A DNA stretch of 64,000 nt from Zeugodacus cucurbitae (lineage: Eukaryota; Arthropoda; Insecta; Diptera; Tephritidae), in NCBI RefSeq assembly GCF_028554725.1, contig NC_071668.1:74889719-74953718 (forward strand), written 5' to 3'. Both the position numbers and the translations under genes were made by a program. Positions 1-12,615 of the stretch are shown here, piece after piece. The notes under the pieces were generated by a model that was not told the origin of the DNA, ran no database searches, and saw only the letters and a list, made by a program, of their open reading frames with translations. How positions within the stretch are numbered: position 1 is the first letter of the stretch; each line of letters opens with the position of its first letter.

Positions 1-2096
1 ATAATTATTAAATATTTTAGAAGCTTATTTGTTATTATTTTATCATTTATATCTCTAATAAGTAATTCAAAAGCCATTTTAAATTTCTTTGTCATTTTCT
101 GAATTTTTCCTGCAGATTTTTTAAATATATTTTTTGTGGCATTCCATCATCCTGCTTTGTGTCGGCATGCAACAACACTAAAATTGAATTTTCGTTATCG
201 AATTTTACAGTCTCGCGCACTCAATCAACACATAAAGGGAGCGAGCTCTTCAGAGAATCGCATACCAACACATAAATACGAGTACAACAACACAAATATG
301 AGAAAAAAATGTTTTCATGAAAAGAAATTTTTTTTGGCAACCCAGCAGTAAGAGCAAAGACATCATAAAGTACACTCAAGCAAAAATCTATATTTTTAGA
401 AGCTTCTCATATACCCGTATTTTGATATTGATATGTAAGAGATTTATCGATAAATGGTAGTCTGAAATATCTAGTCTCACTGCAATTTCCAGTTAATTTG
501 TTAGAATAAATAAATCGATATTTTTTAAATTTATCGATTAACTCCTAAGAACTTACCGATAATACAAATTAAATTTTGAAGTTTTAAAAACTATAAATTT
601 TGCAATTATTAAATATATTTTTTCAACAATTAATGAATAACAGTTTTATCAATAATCATCGATAAACAAAAATTATAAATTTAAAAAATAAAAAATTTAT
701 TAGTTAGCCAATTGTTTCTATGATATGGTAGACACAATCGATAGTTTTGTTCTAAAACTATCGAATCGACCATTACAATCATCCATATATCGAACAATGA
801 AAATAATGTTTGCGTCTTCTTCACACATCTAAACATATATCGTCAAAATATACCTTCGTAGCACAAATTTATACACACCAAACCACAAGCTTTAACTTTA
901 TGTGGCTAAAATAATCTCCAGCGTGCTATAGCTGTGCTAAAATTTAATTTTTACGCCTATAAAAGTATTACAGAATTCCATTGAATTACTTGGCTTGAAA
1001 TATAGCTGCTATAGCTATAACACATATGTGACACTATAAACATACTTACACTCATATACAAGGGAACTTTTACATGTGTGTATATACACATTTTTAATTT
1101 AATTTAACGCCACTCTACACCGTCCACACACACACACATGTACATACATATATATTTACATTGAAATGAGTATGATGCCTTTGGTGCCTTTGAAAGTTAC
1201 GCATACGCCATGTCGACCACAGCGCGGTTTTCAGTTCTCAGTTGATAACACATATGCATAGCTGTATGCTACACTCTACTTTGTGTGTGTGTATAAGTGT
1301 GAAAAGCCTTTTGAAGCGATTTCAGCTCTGCTAACGCATACTTGGTGATTTTTGCGTTTATACAAACACATACATATTTGTATAATGTAAGACTGTCTGT
1401 CTGTGATTTCTTATTCCGCTATGTATTTGGCTGCTTTTTGTGCAGAAATATTCTCATATGCATTGAGATGCGATGCAAATTGGAATTCACACTTTGAAGC
1501 AGTGGCTTGCAGCTCGTTAATATATGAGTTATATGGCGGTAGTGGTAGTAGTAGTGAAGCTTGAAGGTTTTGTATATATTTTGCTTTTCATACGATTGAG
1601 TTGTGTTGACTCATTTGTTAAGAGAATATCTTATTTATCAATGAGTTATGTTTAAATTAATAAGATGAGAATTACTTAATACAAATATTAAAATCATATT
1701 AAAAATATATTTAAATGAAATATTAAAAATGGAAAACAAAATTTTATATAGATTCTAAAAAAAATCAAAAAAAAAAATTAAATAAAAATTAAAAAAAAAT
1801 AAAAAAATTAAATAATAAATTAAAAAAAAAATTTAAAAGAAATAAAATTAAAAAAAAAAATAAATAAAATTTGTATAAAGATTCTAAAGAAAAAAACATT
1901 TAAAAATATGTTTCCACAAATTTACGGCTTAAGTTTATGTGTTGAAATATTTTAATCATTTTTATTTTTTTTATTTTATAAAAAAAGATTCAGATTGAAG
2001 TTGGCCCAGAAAATATATATTAAATCACATTCCTTGTTCGAAATCATACAAATAAATTCATTTTCTAATTTTTTTTTACTTTTTCTCTCTTTACAG
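1..2096 (+). other. smi35A: Intron of smi35A upstream of the first visible exon
   Basis: No coding sequence is visible here. The stretch ends in a pyrimidine-rich tract and the acceptor TTACAG at 2091-2096, so it is read as the 3' part of an intron whose donor lies before the window. It holds short AT-rich inverted motifs related to ATCGATA between about 440 and 800, and an A-rich low-complexity block with AAATTAAAAAA units at 1730-1870. The exons for the N-terminal region and the first kinase lobe must lie further upstream. Confidence 0.7.
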
Positions 2097-2235
2097 TCTC
2101 AATCTTTATGAATTAATCAAGAAGAATAACTACAATGGTTTCAGCATGAGTTTGATTAGACGCTTCTGTAATTCAATTGTTAAATGCTTGCGTCTGCTCT
2201 ACAAAGAGAATATCATACACTGTGATCTCAAACCG
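2097..2235 (+). CDS. smi35A: smi35A internal exon: start of kinase lobe 2 and catalytic loop
   Basis: The exon follows acceptor TTACAG and ends at donor CCG|GTAAGT. The first base completes a codon split with the previous exon, and the rest is 46 codons in phase. It starts LNLYELIKKN and ends IIHCDLKP, so the donor cuts the catalytic-loop motif between HCDLKP and ENILL. The reading frame stays open into the intron to 2430, but this read-through has no kinase similarity. Confidence 0.93.
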
Positions 2236-5200
2236 GTAAGTATAAGTATATCTAAAATACTACTCAAAAAATATTTAATTAAAAAAAAATATAAATTTCA
2301 TCAAAAGAATCATGCGCTCATTTTAATTAAGAACATAGTCACTCGCCTCTTCGCTATGTTACTGGCCTATTTTTCAATCCGCCGGCTTTTCAATAGTAGC
2401 CTACTTTTTCTTATATATGTAAGTATTTAACATTTTTGCTTTCCACAGGAAAATATTCTGCTCAAGCAACGTGGCAGTAGTTCAATAAAAGTCATCGATT
2501 TTGGCAGCTCCTGCTATGTGAGTCGTAAAATTTACACATACATACAATCGCGATTTTATCGCTCACCGGAAGTGATACTAGGATTGCAGTACGGTACCGC
2601 TATAGATATGTGGAGTTTGGGTGAGTAATAAAAATTAAGAAAATTCGATTTTTGCAACAAAAATAAAAAAAATTATATAAAAAAAATGTAATATAAAATA
2701 TATATATATATATATATTTAACTTTATATAAAATATATTTTTTTTGTTCAAATTTTTTCTAAAAAATTAAAAAGTCAAACGTGTGTATCAAAATAATTTA
2801 TTTTTCCTCTAAAACCCATTTTTTCATATTCACATAACCTAACTTTTGCATTTTTTTTTTCAAACTGAAACACACTCATTTCTTTCCACCTTCACATCCG
2901 TCATGAAAATGTTGACACAGAAACGCCGTAAAATGTAATGCATATGCACATTTTTCTACTTTCGCTAATGGCATTTATGTATGTGGGTGAGAAAGGAAAA
3001 ATGTTTTTCATATACAAATAACAAGCACACCAACTAGTTGCATATTGAGAAGTGAGAAACCGACCTGAATGCATGCCAAATCAAAGGTGTTGGAAGGTGC
3101 AAGTGAGAGGCTGCACATATATACAATTTTTTATTCACATGTGTATATGCCAGCACGCAATTATGCACTAAAAGCACTCACACGCACGCACACATTTGCA
3201 ATCACATTCAATGGATGCAAGGATAAGTGCATCCTGCATCCGACATACACACAAAAATATATTACAAAACTAAATAAATATAAACAGTTGCACAGCGCAA
3301 GGTGTTCATGCATGAGCGAATAGCATTTTACATAGTTCTGCGTACACTTTGTGCATATTTAGAAAAAAAAAGATTTTTTCACGTGTGTTGAAGATTTATA
3401 TGTTACCTTGATATCGTTGATATTGCAGTAGTAATTTACGAAAGTATAAAAAATGTAAAAAAATAGTGTTTTAGTAGAATTATTTAAGTGCTACACACAT
3501 CTACAGGTATACACTAATGATTTGAAACCAATACTTTCACCTTCCCTATACAATAACAAATAGTCAAGATTTCATAATAATGAAGATTTTTAAATACTGC
3601 GACGAAATCATTTAGTAATTAAGACAAATGAAACTAATTTCACCCAAACTAGTTCAAAACTACTCCGAACGAAACTAGTTTCATATGTACTAGTTTGTAA
3701 CTAGTTTATCTGAAATACTTTTTATGTATTTTTAGATAACATTCTCTATAAATGGTTTAAAAAATGTGCGGATAACTTTTTTGGCATTTACTAGTTTATA
3801 ACTATTCTGAAAAAATCCAGTTTCACTTTGGAAAATAATTTGAAGCAATTTGTGAATGATATGTCTAAATAATTTAACAACGTGTGTGCTATTTAATGTC
3901 TTCCGAAGTTTCACGCTCGATTCTTATTAACCTCTAAAAATTAAATTATAAAAAAAACACAAAAATCCTTTTCAAACAATCTGCACTGCTTGTCCTTGCG
4001 CTTATCAGCATTCAATATATCATCACTTTAACCACGACAGCTTCAGACTGGCAACTCAATTCATCCAACACACATACATACCAAAGCGAGTACACACACA
4101 CACACTCACGAGCATAATTTCATTTCTAACACACAAAATGATGCTAATCTCGACAGCGGACCAACGCAAAATGTCCTTTCAAAATATGCGACGTGAATTT
4201 CACCTCATTTTGACCGCAAAGTGATAAATTACAATGGATGACAAACAATTTGTATGGTTGCCAAAGACAAAAGCAACAACAATAAACCAAAGTGGTAGCT
4301 TTAAGCAGACATCTAAGCTTATAAAACAACAACACCTTCAGAAAGCTGTATAAATTGCTATAAATTAAGGTGTCGAGTATAATAAGGGTGTCACCCTAAA
4401 TTAAAACATATTTATTGGTGGATAAGAGAGAACGTGGAATGGTGAGTGGAGGTGGAGTAGTGAATAAGAGTAGTAGGAACACTTCAAGTGCAGTACAAAT
4501 GATATACCATAGCTTTGGTTGTACTTACATACTATACTGGCATCCTGCTACTCCAACAAATACAACACTGCGGTTAAATCTGCGATTCGTTGAATTTTGT
4601 GTGATCAGCGGTTTGCCAGGCGACTGTACAGCAATATATCGTCGCTGACAAATTAATTAAAATTTTTAATTATCCAGCGAAAGTTTCCGCGTTATTGATT
4701 TTGATTGGAGAACAGAAAGATAATCGAAATTTTCTTTTAATGAATAATGGCAGCAGAATAAGGGAAATTTTTTAATTTTTGAATTAGATATAAAATATGA
4801 GCAGAATGTAAGGATGTAGAAGAAACTGATGCCAAATTAACATATTAAAAAAAAATACTAATAACAGACACATTTGAAGTGTATTTCTGAAAAGAGAGAA
4901 TATACAAAATATTATTTTTTCTCTCTTTGCCATTCAGTAAACGCCCTCTCTTTATTTAGATTATATGAAAATTGATATTAAAGGGAACTAATCAGGTACA
5001 ATACGTTTTTTTTTTTATAAATTTTACCACCTGCTGCAGCTACTTCAACAACAACCAAGCAGACAAAAGCAATTGAATCACTTCCATACAAGTAAAACAC
5101 ATATAATGTTATATACGCACATAGAAATAGAAGCAATACCACTAAAATTAAAGAGAGAACCATACAAAAGCACACCTACGCTCTATCACATACTTCCAAT

Positions 5201-8200
5201 CACATCTCCACCTTCTACAGCTTTCAACTAACGCCAGCACGCACTTAAACAATTAGGAATTCCTGGCAACACATTGCAAATCAAGCGAAAAAAGAGAGTA
5301 TGGCACTAAGGAGTAACTGTTTGTGCAAAGATAAAAATCAAGTGCAACAAGTGGGCGAATAAAGTAAAGCAAAGTAAACACTTTCAATAATCAAAGCAAA
5401 CATTTGTGGACGCACTTAAAGCATTTATGGTATGCACTTTAAAGCCAAGGCATTCAAATAACACTGATAACGGTAATGCATACACAATTTCCTGCAACCC
5501 TTCCTTTGCAGCCTTCATTACTTCCTTCCGTGGCTTCCTTGCATAGACACATGCCTTCCGCGTGCTTTCCGTTTGCCATTAATACACATTCGCTTGAAAG
5601 ACTATAGGCGTGTATGTGTGTGTGAGTGTGTGCATGTAAAACAATGCGGCTTGAATGCGCTCTAAGCGCAATAGAAGGCGCGTTTCAAAGCGTATCCGTG
5701 CAATTTTCATATCACACCTGCGCGCTTCAGCCAGCGAGCAGTCCTAAATAAGATAAGTAATAGCTTCTATATGACTGTATGTGTGTGCCGCAAGGTGCCG
5801 CGCTGATTTTTTTGCCATGACTTAGTTTCTTAAATGTGTGTGTATATCGTTACTTTCAAGCGCTTGCAGGTAGCGAAAACTATGTTCGAAGTGATATCAA
5901 TGAAAGTAAACATTGATTTTATGGTTTCTCACGCAACTGGAGGGTGAACTATGTGTGGCGGAAGTGGCAAAATCAAGTTAGTGGCGTTGATTAAAATATT
6001 TGCTTAGAAAGTTTCGAACTTTGGTATTGGTTACGACCACATAATGTGTGAAGTTTCATATTAAATTTCCAAATAGTTTAGTTCTTTGCTAATAATGTGT
6101 TTGAAATAGAGCTTCTACTTAGTAAAATTTAGTGAACAAAGTTTCATAAAAGAGTAGCATGACACTGTATTTAGTTGGAAAAATAGTTTTGCTGCATTTT
6201 GTGCGGCTTATTTTGCAGTGATATTTTTTTTTTATATTTTAGAATATACAAGACTAGTTGTAGTGGAACTAGTTACATATGGTCTTTAACCTCTGTACTA
6301 TCGATTAAGTATAAAAAATGTGTCTCCAAATAATTAAAATGAAGTAAAATAGTCAATATTTTAAACACACTAGTTACATGTGTACTAGTCACAAACTAGT
6401 ACCAAAAGTAACTAGTTATGTTTAGCAAAAATTTGAATGTGGATTTAAATAATTAACTAGATTTTAATTTTAGTATTAAAAAAGCTATTTACAAATGCAC
6501 TAGTCACAAACTAGTACCAAAAGTAACTAGTAACAAACTAGTTCAAATTAAATCAATTAAACCAAAGTGAACTTATTTATAAACTGTAATCAAAAATTAA
6601 TAAGGACTAATGGAAATCCAAATTAATTAAATTAAGCGCCTGTCACATCAGCGAATTTCCATTACCGCGCATTAAAAATTAATTTAAAAAATTTTGAAGT
6701 AAAACCAACTAATTTAAAAGTTTACATCTACTTCATACCAGAAAAGTATTTTTTAATTTTTTTGTCATTTTATTATTTTATTAAATCATAGGGTTTCTAC
6801 TGAATTTCGCTAAAAATAGCTGCCGAACGTCCTTCAAACTTTCAAAACAAATATTTTGCATTAGCCAAATTGAAAGGACATTTTCAGGCTACGAATCCTA
6901 AGTATGCACAAGTCTCTTTTTGTTAGCCTCGATATGAACAATTGAAATTAGAAACTAAAAGCTTTTAAGCGCTGCTGGATATAAATATTGCTACTTATGT
7001 AATATGCATATGTACGAGACTACGAAAATGATTTTTGCTATTGGCAATGCCAGCCGAAATCACCAGCAGACAACTGTCAGCATTGCCAAAAAGTTTGTTG
7101 TTGTCGCACATAATGCAAGCCAGCAACAAAAAAATCGAAAATGAATATCTCTACCAAACTTTTCATGCCAAAATTTTGATGGAGAACAAACGGTAGCGGC
7201 ATCCCGCTTACTTAAGCAGACACAAAAGCATGTGAGATGCGATTTTTTGTATATGTGTCTGTGTGTATGACTTGCAGATAGCATTTAAGTTGCACACATT
7301 TGCGTTGAGCTGCATAAATACATACGAAAATCCGATTATTATGTATTACTGCTGCTGTTGGTGCGTCTGCCAATAATTTGGCAGGGATTTTGAAATTTGT
7401 AATGCGTCGAAATTGGCCCAATAAGTATGACTGAGAGCGGGTATATTGAAGATATAGACGCAGGAAGACTTTAAAAAGCAAATTTAAGTATTTTTACCAT
7501 TGAAATATAAAAGGAAAATGAATCGATATCGTCCCACATGAACTGACTAGCATAAATACCTAAGCCCCAACAAAAAGTTGCTCATACGCCCCGCCATGCA
7601 ATCTTCTCTGCAACTATATATATTGGTTTACCGCAATATCTATTGACTACCTTCTGCCGCTGTCGCATACAAACAAAAAAGATTGATTACAACTCACAAT
7701 GCACCAAATTCTAAAATTCTATAGCAGCATTGACCATTTTGTGGCATTGACAAAACATTCAAAGTCAAGGTCAATCGAAGCACACTTTCCGTATTTTACG
7801 GCATTGATTTAGTTCGCATACAACTAGAGCAGCTAAAGCTAATAAATATTGATATATGAAGACAGTCTTGCATAATTGCAGCTGCAATTTTCATCTCTAT
7901 TGCTCCTCTTACTGTGTATAGTAGACAGTTTGGTCCATCGTTCGCCGCTGAGGCCGAGCTGCAGAAGTTTGTCTTGCTGTATAGCTGGACAGTGCAGTAT
8001 GGCGTTATATGGCAAGGCAAATTATCGAAGGTCAAATGGTAGAAGTGCAGCTGAAGTGGGATGGAAATTCAATGATTGTATAATGAAAAAAGAGGGCGGA
8101 TGTAGTGCACCTTCGATCGTAAAAAGCAGCATTTGGTCACTTAAAAGTAGAAATATTAAAATATTCTTAATTTGACCAACAAAAGTAACTTGACTTTTAC

Positions 8201-9541
8201 GAAGCTTAAGATTTTTTCTTTAAAACAAAAAAGAAATATTTAAATTTTTTTACTTTCAATTAAAATTTTTCAAAAAAAAGACCAAAAAAATTTTTTTCCC
8301 AATTGTTGTTTTCCCAAAAAAATTTTTAATATTTTTTTTCAGTCAAGTTTGGTCCTATTTTAATAATTTTAAACATTTAATTTAATAAAGTAAATATTTC
8401 TTCAATCCTTTCCTTACTAAACGCTTTCTTTTTCATTACAGGCTGCATCCTCGCCGAGCTCTACACCGGCTTTCCGCTCTTCCCCGGCGAGAATGAGGTC
8501 GAGCAGCTGGCCTGCATCATGGAAGTGCTCGGCTTGCCACCGAAAGAACTCTTGGCCAATGCCACCAGACGCCGTTTGTTCTTCGACTCGCGCGGCGCAC
8601 CACGTTGCACTACCAACTCGAAGGGACGCAAGCGATTGCCCGGCGGCAAATCAATCTCACAGATGATCTTCTGCCAAGATCGTAATTTCATTAACTTCCT
8701 ACAGCGTTGTCTGGAATGGGATCCCGCGGAGCGTATGACACCCGAAGAAGCGGCACACCATGAATTCCTGCAACCGTCGGCGTCTAGTCGCCATCGCAGC
8801 TGCCGCATGACAAACTCCTCCTCGACTGGCGGTCTAAATAATAGCTCATCACAAAAATCATCCTGCTACAGTTTCACCGAAGTCTCGCCACCCACAAATG
8901 CCACAGCCAGCAATGCGAACAACGCCATCAATGGCGGTAGCGGCGGCAGTGGCAATGGCGCTGTAGTCGCGTCCATCACCAGCACCACAGCGGTCAGCAA
9001 TGCGGCCATCACCACGACAACGAGCAAAGCAACCACGACAACACAATCGCGCAGCAGCGGCCTCACACAGCATGCGCATCACGCCAGCTCGTCCGGGCAT
9101 CTGCCCGACATCAAGCTCAGCGCCAGCGACAAGTACAGCAACATGCAGAAGGTGGCCGTGCGCTCGAAGATCACCTCATCGGTGTCCGATCTGGACTCAG
9201 TGCCGCAGTATGCCTTGCATCGCAGCATTTACGGCGCCAGCGGGCTGACGCACAGTGGCACAGCAGCGCGCAAGCATCTCATCACCAGCGGCACCATCGC
9301 CACCAGCTCCAGCAAATATGGTCTGGGACTGGGCGCAGGCAGTGGCAACGGCGGCGGCAGTCACAGTCATCTAATGCATCAGAGCACAACGCTGGGCAAT
9401 GTGTCGGCGCATCACGGCAGCGGTCACGGCAACACACACAACGCAGTAGGCGGCGGCAGCGGCAGCGGTAGTGGCGCCAACAGCAACATGTCACACTCAC
9501 AGTCGACGGGCGATGTGTCGGCGATCTTCGGACGTGCTTGA
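2097..9541 (+). CDS. smi35A: DYRK-family dual-specificity protein kinase, 3' three exons (join 2097-2235, 2449-2620, 8442-9541)
   Basis: About 469 residues are encoded in the window. In order they carry the DYRK catalytic loop HCDLKPENILL, the Mg-binding DFG (as DFGSSCY), the activation-loop YTY followed by IQSRFYRSPEVILG, the DMWSLGCILAEL helix, and the end of lobe 2 at CLEWDPAERMTPEEAAHHEFL. A roughly 256-residue Ser/Gly/Thr/Asn-rich tail follows. In DYRKs the second Tyr of YxY is autophosphorylated during folding, after which the enzyme acts on Ser/Thr substrates. The HCD (rather than HRD) catalytic loop and the conserved tail block LPDIKLSASDKYSNMQKVAV point to fly Dyrk2 (smell-impaired 35A) rather than minibrain. 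The ATP-binding lobe is outside the window. No frameshift or missing catalytic residue was seen, so the gene looks intact. The paralogue Dyrk3 is the main alternative. Confidence 0.9.
2449..2620 (+). CDS. smi35A: smi35A internal exon: DFG and activation loop
   Basis: The acceptor is TTTCCACAG and the donor is TTGG|GTGAGT. There are 57 codons plus one base. They include ENILL, VIDFGSSCY, IYTYIQSRFYRSPEVILG and AIDMWSL. The YTY activation tyrosines and the downstream substrate-lobe SPE (APE-like) motif are present. The intron before it (2236-2448) is short at 213 bp. The intron after it splits a Gly codon and is 5.8 kb long. Confidence 0.95.
2621..8441 (+). other. smi35A: 5.8-kb intron of smi35A
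   Basis: It is bounded by GTGAGT and the acceptor CATTACAG. It contains an AT run with a TA dinucleotide tract near 2698-2718, CA-rich stretches near 3180-3260 and 4080-4110, and two clusters of ACTAGT motifs (3641-3706 and 6250-6545). A slightly less AT-rich stretch lies at 7030-8110, where short open frames occur on both strands. These frames mostly lack an ATG start or resemble no protein I know, so I do not call a nested gene. Confidence 0.75.
6384..6545. repeat. ACTAGT-rich short repeat pair within the smi35A intron
   Basis: A 33-nt string that begins ACTAGTCACAAACTAGTACC and ends in AAGTAACTAGT occurs at 6384 and again at 6499, a 115-bp step, with no differences that I can see. ACTAGT is self-complementary, so each copy also contains inverted arms. 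Further ACTAGTT words occur at 6254-6275, 6369 and 6535, and a similar cluster sits at 3641-3706. Confidence 0.6.
8442..9541 (+). CDS. smi35A: smi35A terminal coding exon: end of kinase domain and low-complexity tail
   Basis: The acceptor ATTACAG at 8435-8441 is followed by GC, which completes the Gly codon begun in the previous exon. There are then 365 codons and TGA at 9539-9541. Residues 1 to about 110 finish the kinase domain (CILAELYTGFPLFPGENE, then QRCLEWDPAERMTPEEAAHH). The remaining ~256 residues are rich in Ser, Gly, Asn, Thr and His, with homopolymer-like GSGSGSG stretches and the more conserved block DIKLSASDKYSNMQKVAV and ITSSVSDLDSVPQYALHRSIYG. This exon is far more GC-rich than its surroundings. 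Long open frames in the other five frames here are compositional shadows. Confidence 0.95.
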
Positions 9542-12500
9542 CTTCGCGCGCGACCCACAAAACTTGAGCTCAAAAAATGCAAACTAGTCAATATGGTGGA
9601 TTTTTGGAGCTAGAAGTGGAAGTAAGCGCTTGGAGCGTGAGCGTGAGCGTGTATGCAGTGGACTTGCAGTGCTCGAAAAGGAGTTAAGAAACATTTACAC
9701 TAATTGTGACTAGAATGTGTGTGGGTGTGTTTGTATGCTGTGCGCGATGTTTTTTCACTACCAGCGCAGGTTACTCATACGCCCGTGTACTCGGTTTTGA
9801 TAAGCGCAGCGCTGCATTTGCTACAATTTGTACACACACATGCATATAATATAGATTTTAAATTGAATTTTGAGTAAAATAATTATGATAATTATGACTT
9901 GTGTGCATATTGCCTAGACTTCATTTTACGTAGACGCTTTGATAGATAGATAGGCTTTTGATTTGTGAGAGTGGAGTTCGATGCCAAAAAAAATCATATT
10001 TGACTAAATATTATTGATTAAAATTTTGATGTTGTAGAAATTAAAAATAAAATGCTTTTGATTTATCGACATCAAAATTTAGAAAAACATTATCTTAAAA
10101 AAAAAATAATTTAAACATTTTCGAAGCTTTCAATTTTTTCTAAAATCATAAATTTCAAAATATTTAAAAAAACTTTATTAAAATTTTTAAACATAAAAAT
10201 AGAGAAAAACATTGAAAAAAATATTTTTAAATACATTTTTTTAAATAAATTTCTAAAATATTTTTTTCAAATAAATTTGTAAAATATTTTTTTTTTATAA
10301 TTTTAATATTTCAATAAAAAAAAAATATTTTCGAAATAATTTTTTTTTTAATTATTATCCTTAAAATTTGTTTAAAATAAATTAATTATTGAAAAAAATT
10401 TCGAACTCCAATTCCTGCTCTCATTCCACGTTTATTTAACGTCTGATTGTACAAGAAAAAATTCATACGTGCACACTTTAGCCTATATAATTCGAAGATA
10501 TGTGTGTTTGTATTTGTATGAGTGTTTTTGAAGGAATCTTAATTACATCTGTGTATGTATATTAATTATAATTAGTGTATGTAGTTGTTGTAAGTTTGCG
10601 AATATAATAAACCATAGTAGTTAGCAAGTGAGTTACAATGAAATTTAAACGAAAAATGGATTAAAGAAAAATAACAAAAAGCTCAGAATAATAATTTAAA
10701 AATAAAAAATATTATTAATTTAATTAACAATAAGAAAAAAACACATATACACAAACAAAAAATGTGAAATAAAAAAATTTTAACAAAAAAATTAAAATAA
10801 TAATCTTAAGCTCATAAAATTGTGTCAACAAATTGTAGTACATATGTAAGCATAAGATTAACATAAAAATACAACAACATATACGTTTTAATGTGAATTA
10901 GTAAAAAGAAAAGAAATGAAAATATTTCACTAAAAATACATAAAATAAGTAAACAAGCATAACTATATAGAAATACATATATGCTAACAAATAACAAAAA
11001 CATAACTGTATGAGAGTAGAGATTTGTGTATGCCACATGCAACGCAATGTTGCAACATCATAATTGTATATAAGTCAAAGGGTTTTTAGTAATAATTTTA
11101 ATAAAAATTCATCAAGAAAATGAAAATGCAGTTTTTTGTTTGAAGATTTAATAACTATATAATTAAAAATAAAATTAAATTAAATAAAAGTCACGGCATA
11201 AAAATGAAAATCTTCCATACTTTAATTTCACTGCTTTTAGTAAATTTTTACATAAACTGCCTTTGATTATATGTAAATGTAAATACATTGATAATCCACT
11301 AAATACACATATGCTGTCACATAAATGCGTTAAGCATATAATAAACTTAGTAATGGAAAGTGGAAATATAAACTAAGAGAAATATCATTACAAGCATCAC
11401 AAACTACTACTAGAAGCATATCCAGTAAGGAGTTGGCATATATTTTTTAAGTAACAAGAACAAACACTGCTGAATCAATACATTTCCTGTTTAGAAAAAT
11501 ACTTTTAGGCATGAATTGCTGGGTTTAGAAATTAATAATAAATTTAGTTGGTATTAAAAAAATTAATACTTTGAAAAATAAAAAAATTTAGTTAAAATAT
11601 TTGTTCTCAATATTATTTAAAAAAAAATTTTTGGAATTTTTTTTGTTTTGTTTTGTTTATATAAAAATTATTATTAAAAAAAATATTATTTAAAAAAAAA
11701 TAATTTTTTTTTAAATAAAAAATATTTTTTTTTTTAAATAAAAAGTTTATTTTTTTTTAATATAAATTTTATTTTTTTATTTATTTTAATATTTTATTTT
11801 GTTTCAATATTTAATTAATATTTTATAAATTTTTTTCGAACAAATATTTTTTCACAAATTATTACTTTTAGTCATGTTTTTTCCATCTTCTTTCAATTTT
11901 TTGACTTGATAAAATTATTAGCTTTAAACTTTGCTTTTAAAAAAATATTTTTTCGTTCCTAAGCTTACATAAATAATTTTTAATAATTTTAAGTAAATCA
12001 AAAATTTTCTTTTTTTTAATATTCAACCAAAATATTGCTCCAATGCAACACAGGTTGCTCAATCATGCCAATATTTTTCAGAACTAAGACATATATAAGG
12101 TCTTGTAAAAAGAAATCCATTACATTTGCAGAAGCGCCATCCCGTACTCTCTATTTTCGCACATTTTCACTCTACATAGCGTTAGTTAAAATAGTTATTT
12201 AGCGCATTTTCGCCAACAATATTTATATAATAATTTTAAATGTGTCACGACGTGTTCGAATTTATCAACTTTAGCTAATGGAAAGTAAACATACATTAAA
12301 TACAACTGCATAAAATAGGCTTAAGCATATATGTATATGTATAAATGATTTTGTGAATTATAATTACAACAACAATTATGTAAATTACTTTTAAGCATAT
12401 AATCAGACTTGCGTCAGTGTAATGTAAAATATATGTATTATATATATAGTTGAATCATAGTACTACTCCAGCATACACACGCTCAATATACTATATGTGT

Positions 12501-12615
12501 GCGTGTGTGCATATGTATGCGAACAATTTAATTATTCAATTTACACAATAAACATTATCGAATGAATTTATTAAAATAAATATTAAACAAAAACAATAAA
12601 CAAATAAATATACAC
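9542..12615 (+). other. Probable 3' UTR and AT-rich downstream flank of smi35A
   Basis: No coding sequence is visible. The DNA drops from about 60% GC in the last exon to very AT-rich sequence, with long A/T runs at 10080-10400 and 11570-11830. Several AATAAA hexamers occur, so the mRNA end could lie anywhere from about 10.6 kb to 12.6 kb. Nothing else was recognised. Confidence 0.45.
10606..10611 (+). promoter_or_regulatory. Candidate polyadenylation signal AATAAA for smi35A (proximal)
   Basis: An AATAAA hexamer lies 1.07 kb after the stop codon and is followed by a TAGTAGTTAG-type G/T stretch. Because the region is AT-rich, chance hexamers are expected. A distal alternative is AATAAA at 12547-12552. 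Confidence 0.25.

Noticed and set aside
7876..8175. 99-codon frame in the smi35A intron with a leucine-rich start that resembles a signal peptide
   Set aside because: It begins at TTG rather than ATG and has no homologue I recognise. A minus-strand frame overlaps it fully.
8461..9560. Several long minus-strand and alternate-frame open frames over the last smi35A exon
   Set aside because: They are shadows of a GC-rich coding exon with GC third positions. The kinase frame is unambiguous.
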